Shown piece after piece: positions 12,908 through 24,640 of a stretch of DNA of 64,000 nt. The notes beneath the pieces were generated by a model that was given only the letters and a program-made list of their open reading frames with translations, ran no database searches and was not told the origin of the DNA. The DNA is from Sipunculus nudus. Taxonomy: Eukaryota; Annelida; Sipuncula; Golfingiida; Sipunculidae. The stretch's first letter is position 1. Every line of letters begins with the position of its first letter. The stretch covers positions 30,600,956 to 30,664,955 of the forward strand of contig CM049318.1 in assembly GCA_026874595.1 (NCBI GenBank), written 5' to 3'. Position numbers and translations under genes: made by a program.

Positions 12908-13411
12908 TAAAGGGACATTATCAGGACCTAAATTATGCCTATTCCTGCCTACTATCAGTTCAGTTTTGCTTTAAACAAATGTTTACCAGAAAAAACCATC
13001 CCAGCACACGGTCTCATATTCTCGCATACGGCTGTTTAAGACCTTGTTATGGCTCTGCGTGTTGGTAAACAGTCTGTTTACCATAACAAGACCGCGTCAC
13101 CGCTGGTCAGATTAAGAGGGGCAAAACGCGGTGTTTCAGCCAACAGAAACATGTTTTACATTTTTGGGCCAAGTCAGACCGGGCATCTTCTGATTGACAC
13201 GTGTTTGGCTCAGCAATGCACACTGCCCCACGCGCTGTGTTTATGTTGACAGCTGTCATCGCGCCCGGTCCACTTTTGTTAACATTTGTTTACAGGAGAA
13301 AGCAAACAGTTTCAGGGCAATATTTTGGCAGTTACAGATTTATTTTAAAGGGAAGAAACTATTTTTCTCGTTAGCTCAACATGCTTTATATAGGTGATTG
13401 GGCCCCTTTAA
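12908..13411 (+). mobile_element. MITE family 'TAAAGG', copy C
   Basis: Begins TAAAGGGACATTATCAGG and ends AGGTGATTGGGCCCCTTTAA, which carries the family's right terminus. The interior includes CTTGTTATGGCTCTG near GTAAACAGTCTG, with similarity to 42221-42660. No gene. Confidence 0.62.
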
Positions 13412-13654
13412 CAATCTGGTAAGGGCCCTTAAGCACAATTGCCATAGTACATGAAATGAAATACCCTGATCTGGCAACAACAAGAAATAAGGACCATAAA
13501 TGTATAATCAGATAGTACCAGATCCGTGGTCAACAAGTGCCAACTCTTTAAAAAACAGAGAACCTACACCATTTCTAGATATCTGAAAAGATTCTAAGGA
13601 ACTGGTATAACCAATTGTGTTTACATTTTGTAAGGTGACAGGGACAAATGTTGG

Positions 13655-13658
<4 letters not shown>

Positions 13659-13712
<54 letters not shown>
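13659..13712. repeat. (AT)n microsatellite
   Basis: About 27 AT dinucleotides. Confidence 0.97.
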
Positions 13713-13716
<4 letters not shown>

Positions 13717-14763
13717 ACTCACACTAAGCATATGATAGTCCACAATGCTCAAGCAGAACCAAAAACAGAACCAAAAGCATATGTAAGTCCTGTAAACGAC
13801 CTGAGGGACGAGGGGAGATCATTATAGTCCGACAGCCACAAGACTAAACCTTATTTTAGTGTCTGAGTTTTCTTTCTCTGTGGAGTTTTCCCAATTTATC
13901 AGGTGAGAAATATTTTGTTTGGTGCATTGACAGTCTTGGGCGGGTTGAGATACTTCCAATAAAATGGTCTCCCAAATTATACACAAATACCTAAAATATA
14001 TTTTAATTAGCATACACATTGATATATAATGTCAACCGATGCATGAAATCTAGGGTATTATGATGAAAAGATCTAATATCTGGCATGTTTGTATGCATAA
14101 TGACAACCATTTTCAAAATGGCTCTTCAGCCAATTGAAAAAAAAGTGCATGAAATGGGTAAAAAAGGGGAATATTAGAGTTTGGTAGTGTGTGAAGGCAA
14201 ACATATTCTGGAAGTCAATTTTATTTTTTTAAGGTTAGTATGAAAATGTCTAATGAACACTCGAGTATTTATGTATATTAATTAACGAGTATTAATTAAT
14301 ATAACTTGTATGGCCATAATAAAATGAAACAAGAGCAGTCAGGCGGCACTTTTAAATATTCATCCTGTCGTGACAATGACAGCAAATATTTAAACTTAAG
14401 CATTTTTTTGTGGGGGTAAATGAGAATAAATTAATTTAAAATAAAACATATTGGCATCTTAACGGAACGTCAACATTGTTGGAGGAAAGGGAATAAAATG
14501 AGTAAAAGTTAAAAAAATAATTTATAAAATGATATATTTATAGTTGAAAAAAATACGGATAGAATACTAAATGACAGTTTAAAATACTTACTGATTCTGA
14601 CGACTGATTTATTTGTTAACAAATAATGTCTATTTCAAATGTCTAAGGAATGAGTGCTGCCATAAGGAGCAGAGTTCTTTTTTTTTTAATGAATAATAAT
14701 ATTTTATAAAACCACTTTATATAATGCCTCTATTCCATCCAAATATAAAAGTTTTGCAAAGAG

Positions 14764-14765
<2 letters not shown>

Positions 14766-14820
<55 letters not shown>

Positions 14821-14901
14821 CACTGTTGAAAAACAACACAGTAAAATCTCTACACACTTTCACGTGATGTACAACATTCACCATATATATATATATATAT
14901 A
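14766..14901. repeat. Two (AT)n microsatellites
   Basis: A long AT run at 14766-14819 and a short one at 14884-14901, separated by 65 bp of ordinary sequence. Confidence 0.95.
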
Positions 14902-15594
14902 CAAAGCGTTTATAACGAAAATGGTCAGTTACATATTAACACGTTATCATGCTATCGCATTAGTCCTATAAATATATGGGGTAATACAGTGACTCTCACT
15001 CTGAACAAACTCACCTCAGATTACTCGGTAATTTAGTCACAAATTTAATTAAAACGCCAAAGCTAACGTCATAGTCGTTTTGGTGGGGCTTTGGCTTTTT
15101 GTAAGCCTAATGACAAAGGTAGCTCATCGGCAACCCTTCCGCGTCGGATAAGTTAAGCCTATCACATTTTAAACATGTGGCAACAGCTCAAAAACACTGG
15201 TGTCCAAAGAGGGTCATTCCTTAGGCAACATATAATGAATTATTTCAGTTAATAAGGCCACTGATATCATTTTTAAGAAGTGTATATAAACTGAATGACC
15301 GAAAAAAAAGGAACCACCTTACACTAGGAAAATGTAGGAAACCTGGAAAACACGGCCCATTGGTATAAAAGCAAAACACAAACACACATATATAACGTAA
15401 TTGACCTAATAAGCGCCCGGGCGCTCTCAAATTGTCCAAATATTTTTTTTTGCACCAAATTGTGAGCCCCCCGGGTCTACTTATTTCCAACTGTGTCACT
15501 TCTTACGATCCGCTGATTCTGACAATTTTGTTTGCCATCGCAGCAAGTTCCCGGCGATCCATGGAAGCAAAAGAGAACGAATGATGATTGATTG

Positions 15595-16075
15595 AAGTGT
15601 CAATTAGATAATAACTAAACCGAGCGATATATTTAGTGTATTCGTCATCTTATTACAAACATATTACACATTGCATAAATTGAATTTAATTCATCATCTT
15701 ATTACCAGTATATAACATATTTCATTAATTTAATCTAATTAGGTAATAACTAATCTGAGCGATATATTTAGTATAATCGTCATCTTATTGCCAACACATT
15801 ACATATTGCATGAATTGAATTTAATTCGTCATCTTATTACCAACATATTACGTATTTCATTAATTTAATTTAATTAGATAATAAATTATCCGAGCGATAT
15901 ATTTGGTGTATTCGTCATCTTATTACCAACATATTACATATTGCATGAATTGAATTTAATTCATCATCTTATTACCAACATATTACATGTTTCATGGGTT
16001 TAATTTAATTAAATAATTACTAATCCGAGAGGTATATTTAGTGTATATGTCATCTTATTACTAAAATATTACATC
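15595..16075 (+). repeat. 135 bp tandem repeat, about 3.4 copies
   Basis: GAGCGATATATTTAG-type cores recur at about 15622, 15757, 15892 and 16027, a constant 135 bp spacing. Each unit is built of two ~67 bp half-units sharing CATCTTATTACCAACATATT and AATTTAATT, so the array grew from an internal duplication. AT-rich, non-coding. Confidence 0.9.
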
Positions 16076-17310
16076 AGCACGGCACTTGAATTTCAAATTC
16101 ACCTTCTGCTAATATAAACACGCCTAAACATTTAAATTGAAACTGGGACGCCATCTACCATTAACCACAAACTAGAAAATCTCAGAAAGGGATGGCAAAA
16201 CCTGAACAAGCCGTCCTTCCTTTTTAATATTATTTTTTAAGTTCGACCTACTCCGTGAGTCTTTATTGACTTGCAGAGCAAATAAGCAGGAACATTTACC
16301 CAGTATGCTCCTTACTGCCGGTTCAGCAGAATCTGTAAATTTAATCTGCGTATGATGATTTAATCTCAAAGTAAAGGACACGCCTTGCGCAATCAATTTC
16401 ATTAATAATATCTTAAGACAAGCTAGATTGTCCGCTAAGCAAATTGATATTTTATTCAATTCGGGCATGGTGTTTAAAATGATATTTAGTGACGATCTGT
16501 TGCACGTTGACTTATGATGTGACACCTCATATTTTGTAGTTCCTGTTATTTTCCAAAGTGTTAACACACCGTGATATTTCCAGAGGGTGCCGCACATAAG
16601 ATATATCAGACTTTTACCTTATGACTTACGCATTCAATCGGCTAAAACAGGCTTATGGCTCGGTAAAAGGTGAATTCACCCAAATAACAGCTCTGCCCAA
16701 GTAACAATTCATATCCATATATTTTTCGAGGAACTATGCAGCCTCAAGTCAGCTGTTATTTTTCTGAAAAGCTTATCGGTATCCATTTGTCAAATATATA
16801 CAAAAGTTTATGTGTCCTGGAAGGCGCAGGCAGATTTCAAACTCGGGTAAATTTTATAACAGAGTAATTCCTGTTATATTTTAGAGTTAGCTCGTGCAAG
16901 TCTGTGCAAGAACACTGAAATTCCCTTCCACGTTACATATCGTTTACATATATTAAGGACGGAAAGCCATGGGGTTAATACTAAATAAGGAATCGAAGAT
17001 TCATTGGTATCCATGTGGTGCTGTTCTAGGCTGAAATATGACTTTTCCGGATTTTGGGCGGACTGTAATGTGCAAATATAGGGCAAATTTTCTTTTCGCT
17101 AGCCAATATTATTGGGCTTGATAAATACTGGCATAATGTCACACCAGCAAAATCATCAACGAGGTAGGAACATAATGGAAACCTCAAGTACTGCCAAAGC
17201 TTTTTTGGCTCGTTACTCCTGTTTTTTTTTTTAAGACAGCCCTCTAAACAATGGTGGGGGCTCATTACGGTAGGAACGCTCATTACGTCTGATTAGGTAT
17301 ATATATAAAT

Positions 17311-17392
<82 letters not shown>

Positions 17393-18240
17393 CACGCCTT
17401 AGTTGGGTTGGTTTGTGTCTGTCCAAGTATTGCTGGATGCGTGTATGTGTGATTATTTACGGATGATTGGTCGTTGTGTGATGCCTGCAAGTGTTAAGGT
17501 ATCCGCTTCGTTTTTTTTAATGAATGAGCTTCTGTACGATGTGACTTGGAGCTCTGAGTAAATATGCTAACAGAAAATCTAGTCCAGGTTCCAATTCAAG
17601 TTAAATACATAAACCTACCTCACTCCTGACAAAGGTACAATACTAAATCTGACTTTGTTTTAATGGTTTAGCGTTAGCATCTTAAAGGCCAATCCATAGG
17701 AATAATATCCCACAGGAACAATCAACAAACTGAGCAACACCGCTTGGAAGGTCGTGGAGATGTTGACTGTGAGATTAAATGTAAGAGCCCTCTGTATCAA
17801 ACATATTCCGAAAATAAATAAAATATAATATAAATATATATCACCCGTTTGATTTTTAAGTCACCTTTTTGATTGTAATTATAAACATTCATAGTCTGCT
17901 ATCAAACATTTACATGTAGTTTTAATAAAGTTTTTCTATAATGCAAGGGTGTGAAGTAATCTCGTACTGCTGTTCTATGAATGGTCTCAATATGAACACC
18001 AATACTTAATTAATTCGGAATGAATATATTACCATTATTAAGGGAATTATTGTAGTTAAGTATTTTTGGTATTTTTTTGTTTAATCTTAATAAGCTCCAG
18101 GGTGACAGCAGAAAACAATATTTTACTATGTGTGGGGAAACAAAATCCATAGAGGAAAAACTTAAGAACAGTTGATCCTTGACTAATTGAGCTCAGATGC
18201 CCTACATTCAGCCGAGTTAAGACCTAAATCAACATAAAGA
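16076..18240. other. Non-coding
   Basis: Holds the 17298 microsatellite and a 141-codon minus frame (16172-16597) that I do not recognise. No other structure. Confidence 0.45.
17298..17391. repeat. Interrupted (AT)n microsatellite
   Basis: AT dinucleotides with a few A or G interruptions over 94 bp; the longest simple repeat in the window. Confidence 0.97.
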
Positions 18241-18269
18241 TATGTATATATATAATATATAATATATAT

Positions 18270-19223
18270 TTATTTATATATTACCGACCTTTGAATTAGT
18301 GCTTTGGACTTTTGCTCCACACTTTTGAACCTTGGCCAAAATTGCTTGTACAACATGTACCGCCTTCCATATTTCCCAGTATGTTTCACAGTCACATATG
18401 GTAACTTGGTGGTGCGGTGCGGCTGATATATATGTGTAATCCAATCATCTGCAAACCAGGCTCTGTAGATGCGGGGATAGTGTACGCCAAATATCTCTAT
18501 ATGCGTTCGGTGAGTGAAGTCATACGTTAAAATTACTGTTTTTCCATAGGTGTGAGTGGGTCCAACCACGCCGACATTTGGTGGGGTATAATTCCCAAGT
18601 TTCTGAATAAAGTACTCTGTCCATCTAGATGAAGTGAACACCGTATCATCATTCACTCGGTAGAAATACTCGGCGCCATCAATGTAAGCCTCCGTACAGG
18701 CGTCGTTCTGTGCCCAAGCAGGTTTCCTTGAGTGAGGTAACTTCACCATGTTTAGGGTTATGTTCCTTGGATAAGCGCATTTCTTTTGAACCACATCAGT
18801 GAACGTTTCATTAAAAAGACGGTAACCTTTCATGGTGGAAAGGATTGGGTCATCAAAATCGAATGCTATGTAAAAATAATAGCTGTATCCCCTGCTTATT
18901 GTAGAGCAAAAAGAAGGTAAAAAATCACCAAATATATCTGCATTTGTCAAGTTTTTCCTAACAGTATTAAGGATTTTTCCACGGAAACAGATGCCCATGC
19001 ACACTGCGATCGATTTTGGATCCACACTTGTATTTTGCTTGTATCCATTGTAGTAATTGGCATTTCTTGCATGTTTGTGGTAAGTGTTGAAATACAGAAC
19101 GATATAAGCACTCGTTGAAAAAATTGCAATGATGAAAAGCATTTTTCTCATTCCAAACTGAAGTAAGGTTCTGGCAGCTCGATAGCCAGGACGAGCAACT
19201 GAAAAAGAAGAAAAGGGTTTCAT
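18270..19223 (-). CDS. Type II membrane glycosyltransferase-like protein, GREB1 C-terminal-domain family
   Basis: An uninterrupted frame of 317 residues. Residues 28-45 (LFIIAIFSTSAYIVLYF) form a signal anchor after a basic tail, so the rest should be lumenal. The catalytic-type part contains YFYRVNDDTVFTSSRW (about 187-201), where the acidic triplet could be the GT-A DxD-like site, then GVVGPTHTYGKTVILTYDF, HRTHIEIFGVHYPRIYRAW and FADDWITHIY (about 218-266). I recognise this block from the C-terminal glycosyltransferase-like domain of GREB1 proteins; invertebrates have short stand-alone relatives. Several N-glycosylation sequons fit a secreted domain. An excellent acceptor (TTTTTCAG) ends just before 19198, inside this frame, so the true exon may begin there, with translation from an upstream exon or from Met25 (about 19151). 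A weak donor lies just before the stop, so the extreme C-terminus is uncertain. Substrate unknown. Confidence 0.82.
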   Translation of the reverse strand: MKPFSSFSVARPGYRAARTLLQFGMRKMLFIIAIFSTSAYIVLYFNTYHKHARNANYYNGYKQNTSVDPKSIAVCMGICFRGKILNTVRKNLTNADIFGDFLPSFCSTISRGYSYYFYIAFDFDDPILSTMKGYRLFNETFTDVVQKKCAYPRNITLNMVKLPHSRKPAWAQNDACTEAYIDGAEYFYRVNDDTVFTSSRWTEYFIQKLGNYTPPNVGVVGPTHTYGKTVILTYDFTHRTHIEIFGVHYPRIYRAWFADDWITHIYQPHRTTKLPYVTVKHTGKYGRRYMLYKQFWPRFKSVEQKSKALIQRSVIYK

Positions 19224-20740
19224 AATTTTGCATTTTTTTGGAAGATATCAAACCGATGATTTCCAGGCCTCAAGCAAGCGGACTCCAATGCATACCGTCA
19301 GGATTCTGTAAAATTAATTTTTAGCAGATCTTGCTTGTCGTATTGTTTAAGCTACCCTGTTTTACCTGCAGAACAAAACAAAATGGACACTCGAATGTAT
19401 ATAACTTATACGTTAAATATTTGTTAATGTCTTAATATATAAGATGTCTTAAGTATCGTTGCAACACTTTTACTCCGAGGCCCATTAATTTTTTTAAACA
19501 TAGAATTTTCTTGCTGCAAAATGATTTGAGAAGAAATGCAGAGCTTTCATAAGTTTTGAACATTCAGTTTGTGTATTATTATATTTTATATCAGTCTTTG
19601 TGGGACCATGGGACTAAGAAGGCGTTTTAAACACGAAAAATGCATTTACGCTGGCCACTTGATCTTATCAGAACTCCAGTAGTGAACGAAAAAGAGGCAG
19701 GCAATCTCCAATTATATACTCCCCCTCCCCCCTCCCCCCCCCAAAAAAAACAAACAAAACATAAAAAAATTTCATAAATGTACCGTCTTAGCAGACGTTA
19801 TTATACGTTTAACACATTAACATGTTACAAACTAAAGTAAAAGAAATTGTGACTCAAATTACAATAAACACTCGTTGAGGTTCCTGCAATATAAAATTAG
19901 AAGAATCTTATTTCGCATACCACCTTTAACGCCTGTCACCGCACCTAACCAACATATTCGACAAACTTCCACTGACAGTCTTTCGGACTGGGAGAATACA
20001 TAAACTCTACCACAGTCTTTGCTGAAGGTAGTTGAAAAGACAACGAACACATTTTTAAAATACATTTGGAGGTGTCCCTTGATTAATGGTGTTCATTTAC
20101 TTGGCTGATTCAAGCTATTGTCTTGTTATTTGATAGTTGCTGAGAAATTAAGTTTGCATGATCTCATCTCCTTGATCTTTACCGAACAGAGCCTGTCCTT
20201 ATTTTGCCGGAGCAGTGTACAAAGCGCGCTTTGGTCACCACCATAATATTTTTGTACTTTTTTGTAAGGGAACTCGCTTGTTTGCAGTACTTCTATTTAC
20301 TGTACATTACTTTTAAGCGTTTTATTGAATGGATTGCAGCACAAATGTGACATAGTCTGTGTTATATTGAATGCCTATAATAATTCAATATATAATATGC
20401 TTTAGAATGTTTAGAATGCACATTAGTTTCATATTATATTATTAAAGCATTTTTACGGTGGCTCGTATAAGATATTTACAAAATTATTTTTTGTCTCGTT
20501 CTCACATATCGCGTGAGAACGAGACAGTGTCTTGTGGCCACGCGATAATTATCTCGTACCCACGAGGTACTTTCGCGTGGCCATGCAATTATCATGGCGT
20601 GGGAAAGAGATAAGTTAAGATAGACAATACAGTTAGACCTACATCTTAAATCCTTAAAGCATGTTTCTCAACACGGGTAAAATATGTGTCATTCTTAAAT
20701 TTCTTTATATGAAATACATAACTGAAATATTATTGTTGAA

Positions 20741-20897
20741 AGAAATATGTGAGGGGAAGAGTGGGCAAATTACCCGTAAAAATTCTCCTCAAAAAGTAAG
20801 GGGGTATATCTGCCTAATATGAAATATGTTAGGGGAAGAGTGAGCAAATTACCCGTAAAAAAGTCTCCTCAAAAAGTAAGGGGGCATGTCTGTCTAC
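20741..20897 (+). repeat. ~80 bp direct duplication ending in poly-C
   Basis: Two copies sharing GAAATATGT, AGGGGAAGAGTG, GCAAATTACCCGTAAAAA, CTCCTCAAAAAGTAAGGGGG. A C16 run follows the second copy. Located inside the 20461-22652 element. Confidence 0.85.
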
Positions 20898-21514
20898 CCC
20901 CCCCCCCCCCCCACACTTCCCCCAACATATAATGAAGTGGCATTATGTAGCTTCTCCCTTCAGATAAAACACAAACCGACATGTTGCTTTTCCTGTTCGA
21001 TATATTTGTGATTATATGACTCTAACCCTAGCCATAAAATATGATTTCTAGGAAGGTAAAATACAAACAAGTGTTACAGTTTAATTCATATGTTTGTAAC
21101 ACAAGGGTGTATATTACCCTTACCCTAAAACAAACTCAATAAAGTTTTCCATGAACAAAAACGGCAAATTGAACAAACGCGAAGAAATGTATAACGAACG
21201 CAGTAAAACCTCTGAAAAATTTACCTCGAAGCATTCGATGCACACTCACATACAACGAAATACATCCAGACAATTTAAGTTGCATCAACGTTCTGACTTA
21301 CAACAGACAGAAGACAATAGACATTCTTGTCCAAAATGAGGGCTTTAGCTAGCAAGATATAATAACGAGTGGTCACGCGATAATTATTGCGTGGGAACGA
21401 GATACTAACGTGTAGAAATGAGATAATTTTCGTGTTGCAATAAGATACAAACGCGTGGACGTGATAATTAACGCGTGGCCACGAGATACTAACGCGTGGG
21501 AACGAGATTATTAA

Positions 21515-22540
21515 GGTCTAATCATCGTCAAAAATCATGAAAATTACATTTTTCTGAAAAACATCTGGTTTTATAGATGTTTGCTATATCCATCTTTTCA
21601 CAAAAACACTTTCCTGGGGTTATATTGTATCAATTAAAAAAATAAGTATTTTAATTCAGATGTCAACCCCACGACGGGTGCAAACAGGACCAACTGTCAG
21701 CTCGGCGAGAGTTAGCAGCGTGTAAGTTGCTTATTGGTTAACCATGCGCTCGTGGTTTCAGGCAAATGGTTGATTGACAGGCGTGACACCTGACGCGTGC
21801 CCCGGCGCGGTAGCTCTTGACCTGATTACCGATGACCGACCCCTCGGACCAGTAAGCTCCGCCTTCTTTAGTTTGACAGTTTTCCAGTTGTCATGATGCC
21901 TAAAAAATCCTTTTTTTAACATTGATAAACCATAAAATTTTATAATTTATATGTTGAAACCGATTCTCATCGGAACATTTAGTGAAAAAATACAACTGTC
22001 ACATGCGCTTATATTCCTGTTTTCCTCTCAAAACAAAAATTTCTCTTCAAAAACAGTTTTTGGCCGTTTTCTCAAAACAGTATTTCAGGAGACTGTATAG
22101 GTAAATCAACAAGTATTCTAAAATGCTTTTTTTTTCTTTTTCCTATATCGTTTCTAGTGTCGTAGAAATACGTTATTTAAGTGAAATAAGTATTGTTAAC
22201 ATCAAACTTTTTTTTTAAATTTAAAATTCATTATGAAAAAAGACCATTAATATATAACAAAAAAAACGCCCAGAGATATTTGTATAAAGTTTCAAATGAT
22301 ACTATTTCCACACACATACCCTATGCCAATTTTGAGATATATCCAATTAAAAAAAATAATTTTAAATTATTTCAAGTTTAAATTTTTTAATGTGGACACT
22401 GTTACAATTTTTAAATATATCTCATCTGATAGAGAATATTCTAAGGATTCTAAATATTTAAACATCACTGTGTCTAAAATTATTATTAATATGAATTCTA
22501 AAGCTAAATTAAACCAAGGTTGTTTGACGATGATTAGACT
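21515..22540. mobile_element. TTAA-flanked element nested in the palindrome-array element
   Basis: Terminal inverted repeats of about 18 bp (GGTCTAATCATCGTCAAA at the left; AGTCTAATCATCGTCAAA as the reverse of the right end) are flanked by TTAA on both sides (21511-21514 and 22541-22544). TTAA duplication is typical of piggyBac and also Sola-type elements. Removing element plus one TTAA restores an uninterrupted repeat unit of the host array (GATTATTAACCCGTGG, which recurs intact nearby). The interior has a GC-richer patch at 21660-21860 and no transposase, so it is non-autonomous. Confidence 0.85.
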
Positions 22541-23939
22541 TTAACCCGTGGACACGAGATACTAACGCGTGGGAACGAGATTATTAACCCGTGGCTCCGA
22601 GATACATTCGCATGGAAACGAGATAAAAAAATAATGGTTTTCCTATACGAGCAAAGTACATTATGTTAATCACTGAAATATTAATATTGGTGTTACTCCT
22701 ATGGCCACAATATGACCTGTAAACATAAATTTATTTTCACTAATTCATATTAATTTCGTAAAGTTAAAAGTCTAAATGTATTTGGCTTGCAAGTTCTATG
22801 ATAAATGTAATTGGCAGAGAAATAGAGAAAATAGCATTTTTCTTGGAATTGTCATTTTAGAGAATTAATAAGCCTGTGTCTTATATATACATATATAAAT
22901 ATACACACATATACATATAATTTTATTGTTTGACAGTTTCATTGTTGAACTTCAAAAATAAAGCAGAACATGATCATTAAATAATACTTTTACTTAAGCT
23001 GATATTTACAAACCATTATGTACCATTTATACAATGTCTCACGACTTTGTTGAGGACCAGGCATGTTAAACACTGAGAGATAAGGGGCTCAAGGTCTTTC
23101 TTGCTCATGCGTGCCGAAGGGCCGTCGAAATATATAAATATTAAAAGGGTAGAGAGTTTCCGCCATCGTCACTAAAATCCGATGAATTAAAAAATGTGGT
23201 TTGAAAACAATACATTGGCTATTCCTCGCTTAAACGAAGAACAAGACTCAATACTTCAAAACGTTGTGTAAAGTGTTTGAAATATATATTGCAAGATGCT
23301 CTATTCTAACTTACCAAAATCTATCAAAGAAGCCATTTTGCCTCACATGACCTCTCCTAATGCCTTTCGTTCGACCAATGCGGAACCTTTTTGCCACCTG
23401 TACTTGCTCACTAAATTCCGAAAGTTTAAACTGGATATCTGCTGTCATGAACAAACAAAATTTTTTTGTAGTACCTGATAATGTTCAATATAAAGATAAC
23501 ACGTGATCTAGTGGTAAAAAGCTACAATACATTTCAGAGGCACCTGACCTCATGTTGATCTGAATAAAGCCTGGCAAACATTGCATATAAAAAGGAAGTA
23601 TTGTTAAACATTAACATCTGATGTTAAGTGCTTTTGCTAGGATTTTTATGTTTTCAAATTGAAAATACAGGTGCTGAACATGGGTTACTCGCTAGAGGAA
23701 ATGCTTCTTCATTATTGATTTCATGTTCCTGTTATCCGGGATAGTCAGTTTGTTTTCGTTTGCTCTTGCTGTGTCCATGATGACGCCCTAGATAACTCGT
23801 GGTTATTCATTGATAAACCATAGGTTTACAACAAAGAACACGAAACATGCAAACGTCTCTTTCAAAGGTTGGATAATATAAACTATCACTTACTTTGACA
23901 CAACAAAACATGCTTCTAATTAGATATATATCTGGATCT

Positions 23940-24640
23940 ATTTGAAGCTAATAATGTTTGACCAGAATATTACCATTCAATATGCATCTTCATATTGTGA
24001 TATATTTTTATCGAAGTCATTGTCTTTTTGTCACGGTTGACATGCAACGCCAGGTGTTATCCTAGTATAATAAACATTTTTCTTTTTTGAAAATGTAAAA
24101 TAACTCGCTAATCAATGACAATTTCGGAAATATATTTTCATTTTGACATCCACAGTCGTATATATTTATATGATGGATATCTTGAATTAAAAAAAAATAA
24201 ATTGTTGCAGACGGCTTGCTTCTCTAATGATAATGCCCATTACGTCTAGTGTTCAATTAAATACATGGAACTGCATGCCATTTCGGTAAATATATCCGAC
24301 AGAAGGGAGCAATCATTTTCTCTCATATGTCTGTATCTGAACCAGAATTAACTATTTATTTATTTTAATTTCGCTGGCATTCATATTGTCTAAAAAGATG
24401 ATTTTGGGATTTAGACTTTCACATTTGATACTCCTTGGTCTTTTAATATATCGGTGTTTTAATGCCGCCTTCTACATTGGTATTTGTGTTGTTAAATAAT
24501 TTTACATACCTATCAATTCGAGCTATAACCACTACGGAAACATTATAGTGGGCTGACCTTACGGCCTGAAACATAAGTGATTAATGGCTCCATGGAATAC
24601 AAATAAAATATCAGAAAATACAACACAGGCGCGTATCCTT
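23940..24640 (+). repeat. Ancient direct duplication, copy 1
   Basis: Aligns with 25865-26340. Shared blocks are AATATGCATCTTCATATTGTG, GACAGAAGGGAGCAATC, GAACCAGAATTGAC, TTCACATTTGATACT.CTTGG, CATTGGTATTTG, GTGGGCTGACCTTACGG and TGGCTCCATGGAAT. It carries extra sequence absent from copy 2 (about 24060-24260). Confidence 0.8.

Larger units (their letters stand above)
20461..22652. mobile_element. Inverted-repeat element with subterminal short-palindrome arrays (outer, interrupted)
   Basis: The ends are inverted copies: GCTCGTATA at 20461 and TATACGAGC at 22644-22652, with similarity continuing through ATTATTTTTTGTCTCGTT against ATTATTTTTTTATCTCGTT. Inside each end are arrays of short palindromes and near-palindromes (GTGGCCACG, ACGCGT, CGTGGGAACGAGAT) at about 20500-20620, 21360-21510 and 22545-22640. 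No transposase frame is seen. Without the nested 1.03 kb element it would be about 1.16 kb. No clear target-site duplication. Confidence 0.7.

Noticed and set aside
13822-14019. 65-codon minus frame considered as the missing N-terminal exon of the RDAD glycosyltransferase
   Set aside because: No clear membrane segment and only a poor donor (GTTTAG). The better GTGAGA donor nearby is on the opposite strand.
16172-16597. 141-codon minus-strand frame
   Set aside because: Longest unexplained frame in this part but no recognisable domain, no splice context and atypical composition. It could be an unknown repeat; not called as a gene.
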